Shown: positions 34,740-46,712 of the stretch, piece after piece
Position numbering within the stretch: the stretch's first letter is position 1
Layout of the letters: the number at the start of each line of letters is the position of its first letter
From: Chlorokybus atmophyticus
Taxonomy: Eukaryota > Streptophyta > Chlorokybophyceae > Chlorokybales > Chlorokybaceae
Assembly: GCA_009103225.1 (NCBI GenBank)
Contig: RHPI01003389.1
Location: 322,719-386,718, forward strand
Reading direction: 5' to 3'
DNA length: 64,000 bases
Notes under the pieces: model-generated
Seen by the model: the letters and a program-made list of their open reading frames with translations, nothing else
The model's database searches: none
Told to the model about the DNA's origin: nothing
Made by a program: the position numbers and the translations under genes

Positions 34740-36701
34740 CCACTGATGTATTAACTCCTTGTGCAACTGGAGTAGTTGCACAAGGACGTTGACAGAGTCG
34801 ACGTCGTAGCCGGTGTGGCTATTGCTGCTGATGCAGCACCACTGGTGGCTTTTGAGGAAGTAACTGCTGACGATGTTGCGGCTTCCCCTTGTGCTCGTTG
34901 GGATGGTTAAACACGTGACGGAGTGCTCGAGTCTCGCGTGCGCTTTGGAGCCATCAATGCCCATCGGGCAAAGTAGCGGGCGCGGTAGTCCTGCTCCGAA
35001 CAGGACAGGAGTGATCTTCCTCCAAGCGTGCCATACGCGCCACGAGGGCAGCAATATGGTCATCAGCTGGTGGGTTGGCTGGAGCCTTGGCGGCAACAGC
35101 AGCAGCGCGCGGACGTCCTTCCAGTCCCTTGCGCTAAGGAGGACAATCCTTCCCCCTGTAGCCTTGCGAGCGTTGGCGTAGTTGTTGTTGTTGATATGGC
35201 CTCCGGTGTGGTTGCTATTGTAGCCACCAGTTGTTGCCGTTGTGGCCTCCAATGTTGTTGCTGTTGTAGCCACCAGAGTTGTTGCCGTTGTAGCTGTTGA
35301 TAGGTCTCAACTCAAGGAACTTGAGCCTGCAAACTGACTTCAAGTGACCCGTCTTGTGACAATAATTGCAGACCAGGGTTGAGTACTCTTCGGTGCACTC
35401 GTTGTGGTAGTGACCATGCCGTCCACAGCAATGACACAGCATAGGGGCAGGCAAAGTAGTATGAGCTGACCGTTTCCCTGTGTCGCGTGCTGATAGAGCG
35501 TCTCGGCCACGTTCGCAGCGAGGAGGCTCAGTAGTTGTGCTGGCTACATGCCGTGAGGCGCTACGGTTGGTGTCCACAATGGCCTTCTCGTACACCAAGC
35601 GCTTGTGGATAGCTTGTGCAGTCGCGAAAGCTTCCTTGAGTGTGTAGCTAAGGGGCTTGCTGTAGTTCAGGGTCGGGCGCGTCGACTCGCTTTGGGTGGC
35701 ATCTAACTCATTAACATACACCACTGCAGCAGCCTCGTCACTAACGATCGTGTAGTCAATGTCCTTCAGCAGCCCTTCCTGTCTGGAGTACAGGCGCAGA
35801 GGGTCCTCGTTAAACTTGCGTCGAAACCGTCTCAGCTCCTCTACTTTGCTGGTGGTCTGAAGTGGGAAGGTACGAAGTGCAGCGTATAGATTCTTGAGTG
35901 GAGAGTTAAAGTTGGCAGCACCTACAGTGATGGCTGGTGCGCGCAGTGCAACTGTCCTAAGGGTAAAAGCACTGCCTCCCGCACGAGAGCTATGTGTTGT
36001 CAAGGTAGAGGCGTGCCCACCTCAACGGCTGCAGCTCATTGTTCTGCAAAGATAGCAGTAGAACGGTCCAGGATCCGAGCCCGTTGTGCGACCACTTTGA
36101 TCTCAACTTCTGCAGGGGTCAGGTTGACGATCACCAACTCAGGCTCCTCCTCTGCCCTCCCGATGGCTGCAGCTATGCACACGCTAATGACTGCAGCTGG
36201 AGTGGCAGGTGGAGCGACGGCTGCTTCATTGTGCAATAATGCAGATGCTATGGTGCTGACGAGCTCGCCATAGCCAACAACTTGATGCAAATCAGCATCA
36301 GACTTCCAGACATCGTGTGCTTCACGGTTCAGATTTTGAGCAGCAATGTGGGAAGAAATTTCATCGAACCACTTTTTGTTCTTCAGAGCTTGCTGTCGCA
36401 TCTTGGAATGGAACTTGATGATGATTTCGTCCAGCGAGGTGGTGCCAGCACGTCCGAAGAAGCGCAGGGTTGTGGTTGAGCTGGAAGACTCCATCTCGTA
36501 GTCATCGCTGTCGGACGATAGTGGGGAAGCTTGATGGCGAAGAGTGGACCGGACCAGAGTGAAGCCAGAGACAGAACGCGAGCCTCTGCTGATGCGATCG
36601 CTGCTCCCGTCGCTGGTCCGCGCGTAGGTGAGATTGGAGGTTGGGCTCCAGCTGCTGAGGTCGTTCTCGTCTATTGGAGAGAACGGGGTGGGCTTGCTCA
36701 T
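34740..36701 (-). pseudogene. Gag of element C with two CCHC zinc knuckles
   Basis: Starts MSKPTPFSPIDENDLSSW at 36701 and is open to 36036. It continues in another frame from 36003 to 35215 with Gag-capsid-like helices (FRRKFNEDPLRLYSRQE), two zinc knuckles CHCCGRHGHYHNEC and CNYCHKTGHLKSVC (about 35440-35330), then an Asn/Gly-rich tandem tail (GGYNSNN units, about 35300-35190). The frame is lost after about 35150. The break near 36030 and the unclear tail show decay. Confidence 0.75.
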
Positions 36702-37687
36702 ACAGCTAGTCCACAGGTGAAAGTGTATGTAGGGTAGAGTGTTGTGCTCTACCGTCTGTCTTGATGCTGCTACCACTCACCACACTAGTGCTTGTGTGCG
36801 CACTATGTGATGATAGTGACAATGCATGCACAGGGATGTAAGCTACAAATTGCGCTATCTGATGCAAAATGCGACGCACTCACTTAAGCAAAGAGGGTGA
36901 CACTGTGAGTAAACAAGCCACTACGATCGATAGTGCTGTATACACAGTTCTTTGCATGAGTGGATGATGTATTACACTGTTAAACGAGGTGAATGAACAA
37001 GCAACTCAGAGATGCTATGTTCTGACTGACGCAGCAAACACACCATCGCCAAGCTCAGCAATGACAATGCATAGCGCACAAGAGCATATACTGTGTCTCA
37101 CGTGGTAAGGCAGTCCTTGGCAACCGGGACGGTGTGTTTCCAGTTCAAGTCGCTTCACAAGCTCTTAAAGTCAGAGTTTCTACTCTTAGTACTCACTCAC
37201 ATTGTCACCAGCGAGTCTAGTGACATGACATCCTACTTATACATGTCAAATCATGACTGTGCAGTGCCACGCGAGCACTAGGCCAACGGTCACATCAAGG
37301 CCGTATGCTATTACGGAAATCCCCTAAAACTCGATTTAGCACCTGAGCTGATAATAGATTCCCAACTGATCAGCTACGCGCAGTTTCTACAGAGAGGTCT
37401 ATAGAGTAGCCCTAGCTACATGCTACATGTAGTACGAAGTAGCTAGCAGTAGGCTGGGGCGCGCGCGGTCTTCATGCTGGTAGCCCGGGCGTGGGGCTGG
37501 ATGTAAGCATGCTCGGGGAGAACTGGCATGCGAGGATATTTGGCATGACAAGGCAAACTTAAACATGCGGTGGCGCTAGGTGACTTGCCCCAGGCTAGCC
37601 CTGGCAAGGGGATCATTGAACCAGCGCAAGGCCGGCAGCAACGGCTCAACCAGAATCCAGGGCTTATCACATAAAGCACAGAAGAGC
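36702..37687. other. Spacer right of element C
   Basis: About 1 kb with no gene. It may contain the 5' LTR of element C (just right of the possible primer-binding site at 36764-36776), but no partner copy was recognised. 37440-37680 is more GC-rich, with no coding signal I trust. Confidence 0.3.
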
Positions 37688-38049
37688 TGCGCTCAGCACG
37701 CTCTCAGAAGGTGTGCAACAATGCAAGATGCAAGCACACCGCCAGGCACTAGTAGCAGTACAACACAAGCAGAATACTAGAATGAGGACCAAGACAGAGC
37801 TTTACACTTACAATTGAAGCAAATTACCTTAGGACTAGCTAACACACTAGACCCTCTTGCAGGCAAGGCAGCGGCAGTCAACGACGCAGAGGTATCACCT
37901 GCAGAGTGCAGTATAATGACGGAGCAGAGGGAGAGGTTAGCCCTAAGGTCTGCAAAGGGTGCAGCAAGCATAGACGACTGCAACGCTGACGACGACAACT
38001 GCTTGGCCCCCGCTCAGGAGGTTGCGCCGCCAAGGGTGAACTATGGTCC
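37688..38049 (-). repeat. Dispersed repeat R1, copy b (362 bp)
   Basis: Same boundaries and length as 13953-14314, from TGCGCTCAGCACGC to AAGGGTGAACTATGGTCC. No reverse-transcriptase sequence follows it on the high-coordinate side, so it looks like a 5'-truncated retroelement copy. The next 550 bp (38050-38596) hold no recognised feature. Confidence 0.8.
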
Positions 38050-38596
38050 CATGTTAACCACTTCATGCACTCGTGCAGGCTTTTAAATGCTTCATTGCGT
38101 GTCTTCGAGCCATCTCTGTTATGGTACTCTGGTCTTGACTGTCCTAGAGCCAGGTCAGAGCATGTTCATCAGAGGGTTTCATGGGGCCATATGACATGAA
38201 TACTGGTCTCACGCACCATTGCTTGGCGCAACCTTGGCATCAGCATGTGCGCGCCTAGCTGAAAGCAGACCTTTTCCTTATCACTCAAACTGGCTCAAGG
38301 GCTGGGCTAAGAGCAGACACAACCATGCGGTTGCTAGCATCTTGCTGCACTAGTACATTCGTGTTGACGTTTGCTGCATAACCAAGACCTTGACTGGAGT
38401 CACACGCACTGAGCACAACATGGGGTGGCGCCATCCTTGGCGATAAGCCCAACGGATGCAAGCTCACACATCCAGATCTAAATTTGTGAGCTTGCTTGCT
38501 CTACATGAGACTCTCAGCTGGGTAAAGCATGCAGATTTGCTTCGTTGGTGATGTTATCAACCCACTCCACCACGTCACATGAAAGATGACACTTGC

Positions 38597-41339
38597 TCAA
38601 GACAACCCATATTGTCTCCTTAGTGCATCCTCCAGCTTCTCGTCAGCAGACAGGCTAGTCCTTTGCAACAAACCACTCGCCAGCTGGCGCACAACCACCG
38701 TGCTGTCCTCGTAGACTAGCGTTACGGAATGGTTGTCGCCTTGATTATACTTACTTCTATTGTCTGAAGGCGAAACTCTGCATGCGGCAAGCCGAACTGG
38801 CTTGCCAACATCAGACACACGGCCCAAGTTCTCCGACAGCACCATTGGTGACAATCCATTGATATCGAGCAAACTGACGCAGTGTAGAGCGCCGTTGGCA
38901 TCCGCTGCAAACCCGATATCAGCTCTGCTGGGCAGAAAGCAGGCACCGACGATAGCTTCGGACGATAGCGGCATGGTGAGCAGTGGTGTCGAGCTCTGCT
39001 GGGAAAATATCGACACCCTCCCGCTCTCATCGCCAACCAGGAAAATATCACTCAAAGCAGGACAGGTATCTATCGCGCGCACTACTGCCAGGTATGGAGA
39101 CTCACTGTGGACGTATTTTTTGTGTGTGTTTTTGGAGTCGTACTGCGCGACGCGGTAGCAAACACCAATATCCGTCCCAACCAAAGCGTGCCCCGCAGAC
39201 GAGTCCGATATACGCATGGCACTGGCAGTTGGGCCGAGATCAGAACTGGAGCCGCCCACACCCCTTTTGAAAGCAGACACCGATGACGTGTACATCAGAC
39301 GCACGCGCGCACCATACCTCAAGCCCATATCCGCCTGTGCATTTGAACCCGAGACTGACTCCACCGACCACACGAGCAGCTTTCCTTCCACATCAAGCGA
39401 GGTGAGCCTATACCCGTGATCGCTTAGGGCGAGCCTATCACCGCGTCGCTGGGAGTCCACTCTCGTCGCACACACGCACACAACTTTTGCTCTGTGGTTG
39501 CGGTCTGTATCGAAGTCGCTGGAGTATGTTGGCCTCCCATGGCCAACATCGGCGGGCTCTCTGATATCCCACACGCTCACACTGCCCTCCTCCATGCCAG
39601 CAAAGGCGTAGTTGTCACATGCGCAGCAGCAAGAGGGCTCTCCCTCTGATATCAACACCGTCGGGGTTGACATCTGCGCCAGGTTGTAGACCAACAGACA
39701 GCCGTGCGATATCGCCTCTGTAAGTGTGCGCGAGTAGGCCACCAACAGCGTTTTTGAGTTTACATATGCCACATCGCGCACAACACGCCCAAGAACGTGG
39801 AGAGTGTTGTTTGGAAGCTCCATGAAGCCTCCACTGCATATTGCCCCGGCAGAACTTGTACTTGACGTATAAGGTATACCCTGCATGAAGGCATGCTCAG
39901 CATAGAACCTGATGAGTTGAACAACCAACTGCTTGTTTGTTGTTGCAGTGTACATGCGCACGCGCACGCACGCATATGCTCGCACACATACGCATGCCCA
40001 GGCATATGCGCACGTTCACACACTCCCGTCACACAGGTGTGGGCGTACAGGCCATGCATGCACAATCCATGCATATCACACCTGTGGTTGTCTGCTAGCA
40101 AAAGTCGTTTCTAGGTTGGCAGCAGCTCGTTGGAGGAAAGCTGCCAGGCCGGATGGATATCGGCCGACCTCCTCCTTCCTCTTGATAATTGATGTTGCTG
40201 CAGCAGCAACTCCATTCGATATCGGCGGTCGCTTCATACCCGCTGTTGATATCGGCATTGCAACTGCACCAGTGTCGGCATCCGGACACTGCGCGTGCGT
40301 GCTGCGCGTATTGATATCGTCCGTTTGCACCTCAATCGTCCTGGCATCATCCTGTCCTGGGCAGACAAACAAGAAAGCATGCTGAGAGTCACATCACACA
40401 TGTGTGCTGTTCAGTTCATGCCATCAGTGTATACGTGTGTTTGCGTTGAAGCCACGGCTGTGTTGGCGTACGGCCCGCGCCCACTCTCGTAAAGCTCGCG
40501 CACGGTTGCGGGCGGCACGTCAATGAGGTCGCACCCAACCTCGCTCATGCTCACCATCTGCACATGCATGTTGGAGACCCTTCAGCCACACACGCTTACA
40601 CTCACACAACGCACATGCACGCAAGCGCATGCATAAGCGCGACCGTGCGTTGTCACAGCCCTTGACTATTACCTCGCAGACCGCGCGCCAGCGCTCAAGA
40701 CGTCTGGCGGCCACCGCGAGTTGCTCGGTTGTCATGATCGGGACCCTGTGCTTCGTCATTATCATCCGCCGCTCGCCAACCTGGTCAAGTTGCACACAAT
40801 CGGTGCCACACCACCAGCATGGCAAGAAACTCCAGGCCAGATCACTTGCGCTGTTCATATCAACCCTCTTATTCATCCCTCCATCCAATCAGGCATTCTT
40901 TCACCTTCGATCTCAATAGTCGCTCAATGTCCCATTCAAACTCTATATAAGCAACCACTCATATACAAAACTCCTTGTTGTTACCGGTTGTAGAAATATT
41001 TGTCGCGGCTGCGAGTAGTTTTCTTTACGTTCCTCTGCTGATGTTGATGGCGCATTGCTCTGTTGCGCCTGCCATGCCAAACACGTCGTCAACACGTGCG
41101 CACCAACCAACAGACATGCACAAGTATTTTGATTACGTCTGACTCCAGCACCACACCTGCAGTGTGCCATTGACAACATCTTCCGCATCGTCCCCCTCCC
41201 CCTCCTTTCCCTCTTGCTCTTGCTCGAAGTCGTCGTCGTCGTAAAAGTCCTCATCGGCGTAGTCATCCTCCTCTTGCTGCTGCTCCTGCTCCTGCTCCTG
41301 GCGCTGCTTAGGGCCCATCTTCTGCAAGTCGCCGTCCAC
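38597..41339 (-). CDS. WD-repeat protein 60 / dynein-2 intermediate chain 1 (DYNC2I1)
   Basis: Intermediate chain of cytoplasmic dynein-2, the retrograde intraflagellar-transport motor. First exon from 41339 starts MDGDLQKMGPK and has the family's acidic N-terminus (EEDDYADEDFYDDDDFEQ). Further exons, approximate: 40880-40680 (MTTEQLAVAARRLERWRAVCEV), 40560-40440 (DLIDVPPATVRELYESGRGPY, matching the conserved 'PP..xYELYxRxFG' segment), and 40372-40076. The last exon runs from about 39940 to the stop at 38597. It holds the C-terminal beta-propeller with EGEPSCCCAC, FAGMEEGSVSVWDIREP and LDVEGKLLVWSVES, then IFLVGDESGRVSIF. A flagellated life stage is implied. WDR34/DYNC2I2 is an alternative but lacks such an acidic N-terminus. 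Confidence 0.82.
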
Positions 41340-43921
41340 TGTGGGTCTCTAACGGCGACGATGCTGTGGAGACGGAGTGCAGCGACTACAGCCGCCTGGA
41401 TGTAGTGGCCAATTGCACCGCCGCCGCCCACGGCGCCGCTTGGCAGGCGTTCGTTGAGGCGAGCGTGCTCATGTGAGCTGCTGCGCTTGATTGCTTTACC
41501 TCGACCACAGGCAGGTTAATCGACGTTGTTGTTGGCATGTTTGGCTTTTCGTTCGGTTTGTGTGCACTGTTTTCATCTAAAGCAGCTCAAAGCAGGCTGC
41601 TTTCTTGCTTTTCACGCTCTCTTTGGATGTATCTGTGCGCTTGAGCAGCAACAGCAACAGCAACAGCACAATTGCAACAACGAACACTACAACCACGCTT
41701 CTCCTACCCACCCTACCCTTACACCACTACCCAAGGGCCACGGCAATTGGGTACAAAAGGAAAAGCAACAACCATACAACTATGTGCAGCAGCAGTGGGA
41801 GGGGTGGCAGTAGTTAATGATGATACTTGCAAGGGAGGGAGCACGTGGGTGTGTTGATTCTTATACGAAGGCAGAGAGGAAGAGAGGAGGCGNGATATCA
41901 TGTGTGTGTCGTATTTTATGATGAAAGCATTACTCTTTACAATCCTTTTATTTTTGCAATTTGTCATTTATGAGAAACGGTTTTTTGTGCAATATAAAAG
42001 ATTTGTCCCTTTGTATGTGATTGCCTATATTATCACTTTTTAGATCACTTGTGAAATCTCACATAACATTCCTCTGCAATGTGATCATTATTGCAATGTA
42101 CTTTAACGTGATATGCAACTAACAAGCTTGCTCGAGCAATCACCTACAGACATCACTTGATACAAATAACTATAACTCTTGTGGGAATTGCTTTTTGAAA
42201 ACCTCATTCATTGGAAAAAACTTTTTCATAATATTTAGCATCGTTTATGTTCAAAATTGTATTGCTCTGCATAACACCAAACTTACTCATGCTTAATTGT
42301 ATGTGATGCATATGGAGTCTACACCATGCCACTCTTTGAGAAGTGAGTTTACTGTATGTGTTTTACGACTATTAGCAATGCCGAAGTACGAACAAATACT
42401 CCACATTGGTAGAAATGCATACTCTACAATTTCAAAATAAGGGTAATTTTTACGTGGCCATAAGCGACGGGCCTGCATTTGCTGAGCCCTCAAGTGCATG
42501 CGTGTGTACATATCCAGGTACGCACGCGCGCACATAGGCTCACAAAGTATTTCTTTATGTTCCGTCTGCCAGTTATATGCAAGCAAAAGCCAAAAGTATC
42601 ATTTCTCCTTTACGCGTTGCAAACATGGGGCAACAAGGAGCGCAGAAGCCATGTACCCTTACGATGGAGCCCGTTGTATGGATGCAGCAGACACGTCTTG
42701 CAATGTTGAGTCTTAGCGTACTACACATAATACACATACGTGCGTCTCACGCCATTCCGGTCACACTTCCATCCAGGAAAGTGCATAGGATATGTAAAGT
42801 GCTGTTTTTGAACATGCAGAGGCATGCATAGGCATGCAACATGCACATCTAATCCTGGCAACACCACAGCATGGCTATACAAGGTTGTGCGCTCACATGA
42901 TGTGGGACACACCATCAACACGTAGGTTTGCGTGCGACTATCGTACACAACCTTCTGCTTGGTCTTGACACTTATGTACACATGGCTGCGTGCATGCATA
43001 CTGATAATCCAGCAACAGAGTGCGCATAACCACTTTGATTAGGTATGTCCGAGCACCCCGTACACAAGCTGCAGGCTGCATCATTGATTGGCATATGTTT
43101 GGGAGGCATGGTTGGCGACTTCCACATCATGTTGTGACATCTTTTGCCGGCTCGGTTGCATACACGTCAGCTCCTCGAGCGCAAGGGCTCTTACGGCACC
43201 GTTTGCCTTCTATGTTCGCTTCCTTGCGCAACCGGCCGCGTGCATGCAAGCGACGCTGCTGTGGGGGCATACACACACTCGCCTTTGTATTATGCAGCCA
43301 CATCAGACTATAAACCTTACCGCCCAAGGGAGCAGCATTGGTGCTAGCAGACAACTTCGAAGCTGAGAGTATGTACATGCGTGGCCCTGACAATGGCATG
43401 ACACACCGTCTCCTAACACACCATTGGCTGCCTTCTCATTAGAGTGGCTCATCATTGAAACGATTGCGTCGGCTACAACAAATCAGCAACCTGTGTGCAT
43501 ATGCACTTGTCTGCCTGTCCCAGGTGACAGGTGCTGGTGCACAGCACATCGGATATGAAATATTGGTTATATAATACAAGACTCTACCATCAACATTGTA
43601 TATCACTCGGTGAACGGGCGGCCAGATTGACCGTTGCTAACCAAATGTTGTGATAATGTGCTTCGTTACGAGCGGCGCTGCAAGGATACAGAGCACTCAG
43701 CATCCTACCATGTGCCAATGATAGGTGTCACGTTATGCATAGACTCATTTGACTGTTCAGCAACAACACGCACCATCTGCAGTACATTACAGGTAGTATA
43801 GTACCATGCTATAACTGGTAAAAGCGCATCGCCTTTAGTAACAGCACCACAGCACATGTGTCAGGTTAAGATGCAAAGGTCAGACTCACCCACATAGGAG
43901 GCTGTACTGTTTGAGTGCAGC
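41340..43921. other. Intergenic region, low-complexity and AT-rich
   Basis: No gene recognised. A CAACAG run at about 41645-41680 encodes a fortuitous poly-Gln stretch. An undetermined base (n) is at 41893. 41890-42310 is strongly AT-rich. 42480-43400 has many CA/TG and GCATGC words but no protein family or RNA gene that I can recognise. The immediate left end is the WDR60 promoter. Confidence 0.4.
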
Positions 43922-43984
43922 TAAGCCGCTGAACTTCAGCGGCTTATATACTGAACACACTTCACTTGAAGTAAAGTGTGTTCA
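43922..43984. repeat. Two adjacent perfect hairpins
   Basis: TAAGCCGCTGAA/TTCAGCGGCTTA (43922-43933 and 43935-43946, 1-base loop), then TGAACACACTT/AAGTGTGTTCA (43952-43962 and 43974-43984). They lie about 180 bp downstream of the MYND pseudogene on its strand. Confidence 0.85.
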
Positions 43985-44162
43985 ATATGCGAAGTGTCCC
44001 ATATCCTTCACATCTCTCACAGTGATAACAATGGCTTTGTTGGGGCGCATACAATGCAAGCCACATAGTACTCATCATAGTCATCTTCATAGTCTGGAGT
44101 TCGATTTGTAGAGGTATGTACGGTCGCAATGGATTAGATTCCATGTAGGTCAGCAACACTTT

Positions 44163-44769
44163 TCAAGCTTGGGTGGCATTAAAGTACTTTTTGTGAGAGG
44201 CAGACCAGTCGGCCTTTTTACAGTGCTGGTTGAAATAGAAGACAGTCTGGCATGCTGCGCATGTAGAGAACTTTTGTTTTTGGCGTCTCGGCCTTGCCGT
44301 ATGACGTGCATGCCTTGATAGTCTGCTTTCTGAGTGATTTAAGCTTGATATTAATCTTTTCATTGTCCGCCAACGACGCTAGGATGACAGACGTGCTCCC
44401 AGTGTCGTCTTCACGTATACCCTCTATCATGTCCAAAAAGTGCTTTCCGATGGCTTTAAAGGTGACAACCGTGTTGCCAATATTGAACTGTTTGGTAATA
44501 TCTGCCATTTTGCCTTGCTCGGGTCCAACATTGTCCAGCTACCATGCTACAACAATGTTGTTGCCGTCTTTGCGATCTTTCACTATGGTGCGATAGAAGT
44601 CAAATGATGTTGTGCTGGTTTCGACGATCTCGCCAAAGAAAGCCCATTTGTCTCCAAAGTCCATATGGAAACCCTTTCATTCATGTGCGAGCATATCAAA
44701 GGGGAAAGTGATGTCTATGTGGCGGGACTTGACTTGGGATGCAGGGGGCTGGTTGGTGCTGGCAGACAT
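44163..44769 (-). pseudogene. MYND zinc-finger protein, intronless pseudogene
   Basis: Reads as one exon from MSASTNQPPAS at 44769. Stops interrupt it at about 44677-44679 (TGA) and 44541-44543 (TAG), and a one-base shift occurs near 44272. After the shift comes a MYND finger, STCAACQTVFYFNQHCKKADWS, which keeps C..C and QHC, while the last two ligands are changed or lost (HKKYF where HKxxC is expected). Upstream, AIGKHFLDMIEGIREDD resembles the 'HxFLDG..GIRVED' block that precedes the MYND finger in a family I recall from volvocine algae. The lack of introns in an intron-rich genome suggests a retrocopy. No poly-A remnant is obvious. Confidence 0.65.
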
Positions 44770-46712
44770 GGCGCAAGAATGTTGATCAAGTCCGTCAATC
44801 AATGAGTGGTAAGAAAATGGTGTGCTGAAGCAGTCTCACATATTGCTGGGGTTGCAAAACCCAGGAGTAGGTTCCTGGGTTATGTACAGGAATCAACATG
44901 ACCTTGATGTGGACCTTGCAAGTGTGACCATAGCATATTGTATAACAACCCAAGCAATTGTGTTACCAGCATGGACACGAAGATGGCTTGCCCTTTTGAG
45001 CTTGAGACGAGCCTCAACTTCTATGTGCAGACCTTCAGCGTGTCACTGTCCAGCTGCAACCAAACGACCGTTCACTACACTTCAAGCAAATCGCAGTCTC
45101 AACCCAAACAGCATGTTCGCGCTCCAGCACAAGGGTAACCACAACTGTACTGCAGAGCGATGCACGCAACAGCCACGTTGCGCTGTGAATGCAAGATGGG
45201 CACTACATCATTTGCGCTTATGAACAGCCTTGATGATGGTGCAACACTTGGCAGCTAGCAAGAATGCGTCATTGCAAGCGAGCATCCACAGCATCATACA
45301 GCAAGCGTCTTGCTGTACGTGCTGTAGACTTACACTGGGCAACACAAGTTGTACTTGACAACAACCAACACAAGCAATGCTTGACGAACCAGAGCTTCAG
45401 CAGCACAGCTTACATCAACACCGCATGTTGCCAGGCGTATGGGGCCAATTTCATCTTCGCAGCACCACTTGCTAGCAACCATCTAGAGCCTGAGTCAATC
45501 ACCAGCACACCAAGCTCAGCTCCACACACACACGACTCACTTGGCGTGCCGTGCTGTTCGGCTGCGCATGTTGCATGTCCGGAAGATATGCATGCGTGCA
45601 ATTAGCCTACGCCGTCAACGGACTTGCATGCAATCCTACATTGATGCTAGCTAGGAGCACATTGACCAGTTAGTTCAGAAGCTTGCTTACAGAAGCAGCT
45701 GCCGCACCTGTAGCAAGCAAGCAGTAACCAAAGCACCGCAGCGCAGCTCACCAAAGCACCTGCAGCCCTGTGAGCCGCCTGGGCTGCACCCTTGCCAACG
45801 ACCACCTTGCCTGGACTCTCTCTCGCCGTCGAGGGAGCCGCTCCCGTAACCAACCCTCTCTCGCTGTCCCTTCCCTAAAAGCCAGCAGCTCACACGCCAA
45901 GGCTTGAGGCAACACCCTTTGACAACTTCACCAAGGGTGAGGAGGAAAGCCTTGCCGCCACGTTCTCCTCTCTTCACTTCCCCCTCCACCTCTGCCGCCG
46001 CTGGCCCCGCAAGCGTCTGTGTTGCGCACTGCGCTATGAAAACATACTTCTGCTCTGTGCCCGGCAAGCTTGGTGGCATTGGGCAGCCAAAAAATGACCT
46101 CGTCAAAGAAAAACAGGGGGAGGGGGAAAAGGAGAACCAACATAGGGGAGGGGGAACAGGGAAGAACCATGAGTATAATCGTGTTCAACACCAACACTTG
46201 TCAGCGTTGGTTGATTTCTTGCAGCTGCTGTTAAAAGTTACTTCACTTACTAGCCTAGCTTACTCCTTCATGGCTGTGGTTTGAGCATGGTGCTCATTCG
46301 CTGCAACTTTTGCATGCACCCCAGAATCGCCTGCGAGCCACTTGCAATGGATCCACAAAACGGCTGAAGCAATGCGCATTGCAAAGTTGAGCATCCGACC
46401 TCCACAAGCAGCCAATTTGCTCTGCATCAATGTCGATATGCTTGCATGGCAGCTGTGCATGTTGTTCGCACACACCCTGCATCACAGTGCAGTACACGCT
46501 GACCTCTGCAAGCACACAAATAATCTTCCGACCGACCACAAGCAACAATCTGTCACATGTCAAATCCTGAAGTGAAGGGTCTGCAAAGTGTACTGTACAG
46601 CTGGAAGGCAAGTAGGCGAGAGCGCGAACAGGTGACCCAACAACCAGCGCCTGCCTTAAGATATTGAGAGCAGCGAAAAGCTGTCGTCAATCACAGATGC
46701 CCATTGCAACTG
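44770..46712. other. Intergenic region
   Basis: About 1.9 kb without a recognised gene. A 139-codon minus-strand frame at 45687-46106 is Gly/Arg/Cys-rich, with no motif; it spans a pyrimidine-rich stretch and is probably fortuitous. A (GGGGGA)-rich run is at 46118-46165. Confidence 0.35.

Larger units (their letters stand above)
27228..36701 (-). mobile_element. Element C: Ty3/gypsy retrotransposon with DNA methyltransferase and PHD finger
   Basis: Minus-strand order: Gag with two zinc knuckles (36701 to about 34740), a second Gag-like/linker region (34139-32824), aspartic protease (about 32690), C5-cytosine methyltransferase (about 32000-30500), RT (about 30250-29372), RNase H (29325-28615), integrase (about 28485-27720) and a C-terminal PHD finger (27480-27228). 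Many stops and frameshifts make it a fossil. A solo LTR of family B interrupts the methyltransferase. LTRs of C itself were not identified, so the true ends are uncertain. A possible primer-binding site, TGGTAGCAGCATC, lies at 36764-36776 on the minus strand. Two different elements joined in tandem cannot be excluded for the Gag-side half. Confidence 0.8.

Noticed and set aside
36764-37687. 5' LTR of element C
   Set aside because: A possible primer-binding site is present, but no matching sequence was found near 26.8-27.2 kb or left of 17357, so LTR boundaries are not claimed.
41526-41813. 95-codon frame with poly-Gln
   Set aside because: Created by a CAACAG repeat; no family similarity or neighbouring exons.
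45687-46106. 139-codon minus-strand frame
   Set aside because: Gly/Arg/Cys-rich over a low-complexity pyrimidine/purine stretch, with no recognisable motif.
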